This document shows, one piece after another, positions 16,017 through 16,202 of a DNA stretch of 16,202 nucleotides. Made by a program: the position numbers and the translations under genes. This DNA is from an uncultured Muribaculaceae bacterium. Its GTDB lineage: Bacteria > Bacteroidota > Bacteroidia > Bacteroidales > Muribaculaceae. Each line of letters starts with the position of its first letter. The first letter of the stretch is position 1. Location of the stretch: assembly GCA_910578365.1 (NCBI GenBank), contig CAJTRC010000055.1, positions 1-16,202 on the forward strand. The letters run 5' to 3'. The notes beneath the pieces were generated by a model, which was not told the origin of the DNA, made no database searches, and saw only the letters and a program-made list of their open reading frames with translations.

Positions 16017-16047
16017 CAAAGGTACTCAAAAAGATTCGACCTTCCAA
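16017..16047 (-). promoter_or_regulatory. Promoter of the AraC/TPR regulator gene
   Basis: On the minus strand TTG (16045-16047) is followed after 20 nt by TACCTTTG (16017-16024) and C, a good match in sequence and spacing to the Bacteroidota TTTG / TAnnTTTG promoter. Transcription would start near 16010, some 30 nt ahead of the ATG at 15978 and downstream of the alternative ATG at 16047. This decides the start of the gene. Confidence 0.65.
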
Positions 16048-16083
16048 GCATAATCATATATAATCAGGGCTGACGCATGAGAT

Positions 16084-16202
16084 TTAACTATCCTTAAAGA
16101 CTTTGTACAGATATTCAGTGCTCCACATACATTTTTTGCGTCTTCGTTTAAGGCTGAGTTTATCGTTCTGCTTTTTAAGCATTTCCAATGCATACTTGCG
16201 CA
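16084..16202 (-). CDS. C-terminal end of an unrecognised gene, cut by the window edge
   Basis: A minus-strand frame enters from the right edge, is open for 38 full codons, and ends with TAA at 16084-16086. The product is very basic (RKYALEMLKKQNDKLSLKRR..., then RKKCMWSTEYLYKVFKDS). It is AT-richer than the other genes here and mostly uses AAA for lysine, so it may be a different kind of sequence, possibly acquired. It ends 37 bp before the AraC regulator's -33 box. I cannot assign a family. An internal Met at codon 7 means a 32-residue small ORF is also possible. Confidence 0.4.
   Translation of the reverse strand, partial: RKYALEMLKKQNDKLSLKRRRKKCMWSTEYLYKVFKDS

Noticed and set aside
1..16202. 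CRISPR array, insertion sequence, tRNA or phage element
   Set aside because: I saw no regularly spaced repeats, no transposase or integrase frame, and no tRNA-like cloverleaf.

Overview
The window looks like chromosomal DNA from a Bacteroidota member of the order Bacteroidales. Muribaculaceae-like is my best guess and is not proven. The reasons are: promoter boxes of the Bacteroidota type TAnnTTTG ahead of several genes; almost no Shine-Dalgarno sequences; a surface protein with a type IX secretion (T9SS) sorting tail; a Bacteroidota-style TamB; and a TPR/transmembrane/AraC hybrid regulator. I see no mobile element, CRISPR array, tRNA or rRNA.

Layout. (1) Positions 1-269 are AT-rich at first, with a terminator-like hairpin (69-107), then an unrecognised 53-codon reading frame on the + strand (108-269) that may be the 3' remnant of a gene. 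(2) Positions 270-7803 form a minus-strand cluster read right to left: tamB, a ThiE-fold protein that has lost catalytic residues, a YbhN/UPF0104-type membrane protein, and an NfeD-type membrane serine protease. Spacing is 69 bp, 3 bp and then an 8-bp overlap, so at least the last three genes are probably co-transcribed. The theme is envelope biogenesis and membrane quality control. (3) Positions 8006-9573 (+) hold ilvE (branched-chain aminotransferase) and an HD-domain phosphohydrolase, joined by a TAATG stop/start overlap. ilvE and tamB are divergent and share a 202-bp promoter region. (4) Positions 9683-10570 (+) encode an unrecognised 295-residue protein behind an unusual repeat-rich promoter region. 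(5) Positions 10571-10964 have no convincing protein gene. They are rich in hairpins, the two ends of a 313-nt segment are perfectly complementary over 10 bp, and a strong hairpin follows. This is a candidate structured non-coding RNA. (6) Positions 10965-14003 (-) encode a 1012-residue secreted multidomain surface protein (two FN3-like domains, an anchor-J-like domain and a T9SS tail). (7) Positions 14173-15978 (-) encode a membrane-bound AraC-family regulator with TPR repeats, directly upstream of the surface protein and in the same orientation. I shortened its start because a canonical promoter lies inside the longer reading frame. (8) The right edge (16084-16202, -) carries what looks like the C-terminal end of one more gene.

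How the genes may work together: the left cluster serves the cell envelope, the middle pair is metabolic, and the right pair is plausibly a regulator with a secreted target or neighbour. The most novel-looking item is the hairpin-rich 10576-10888 segment. The ThiE-fold protein without its catalytic residues and the unidentified 295-residue protein come next.
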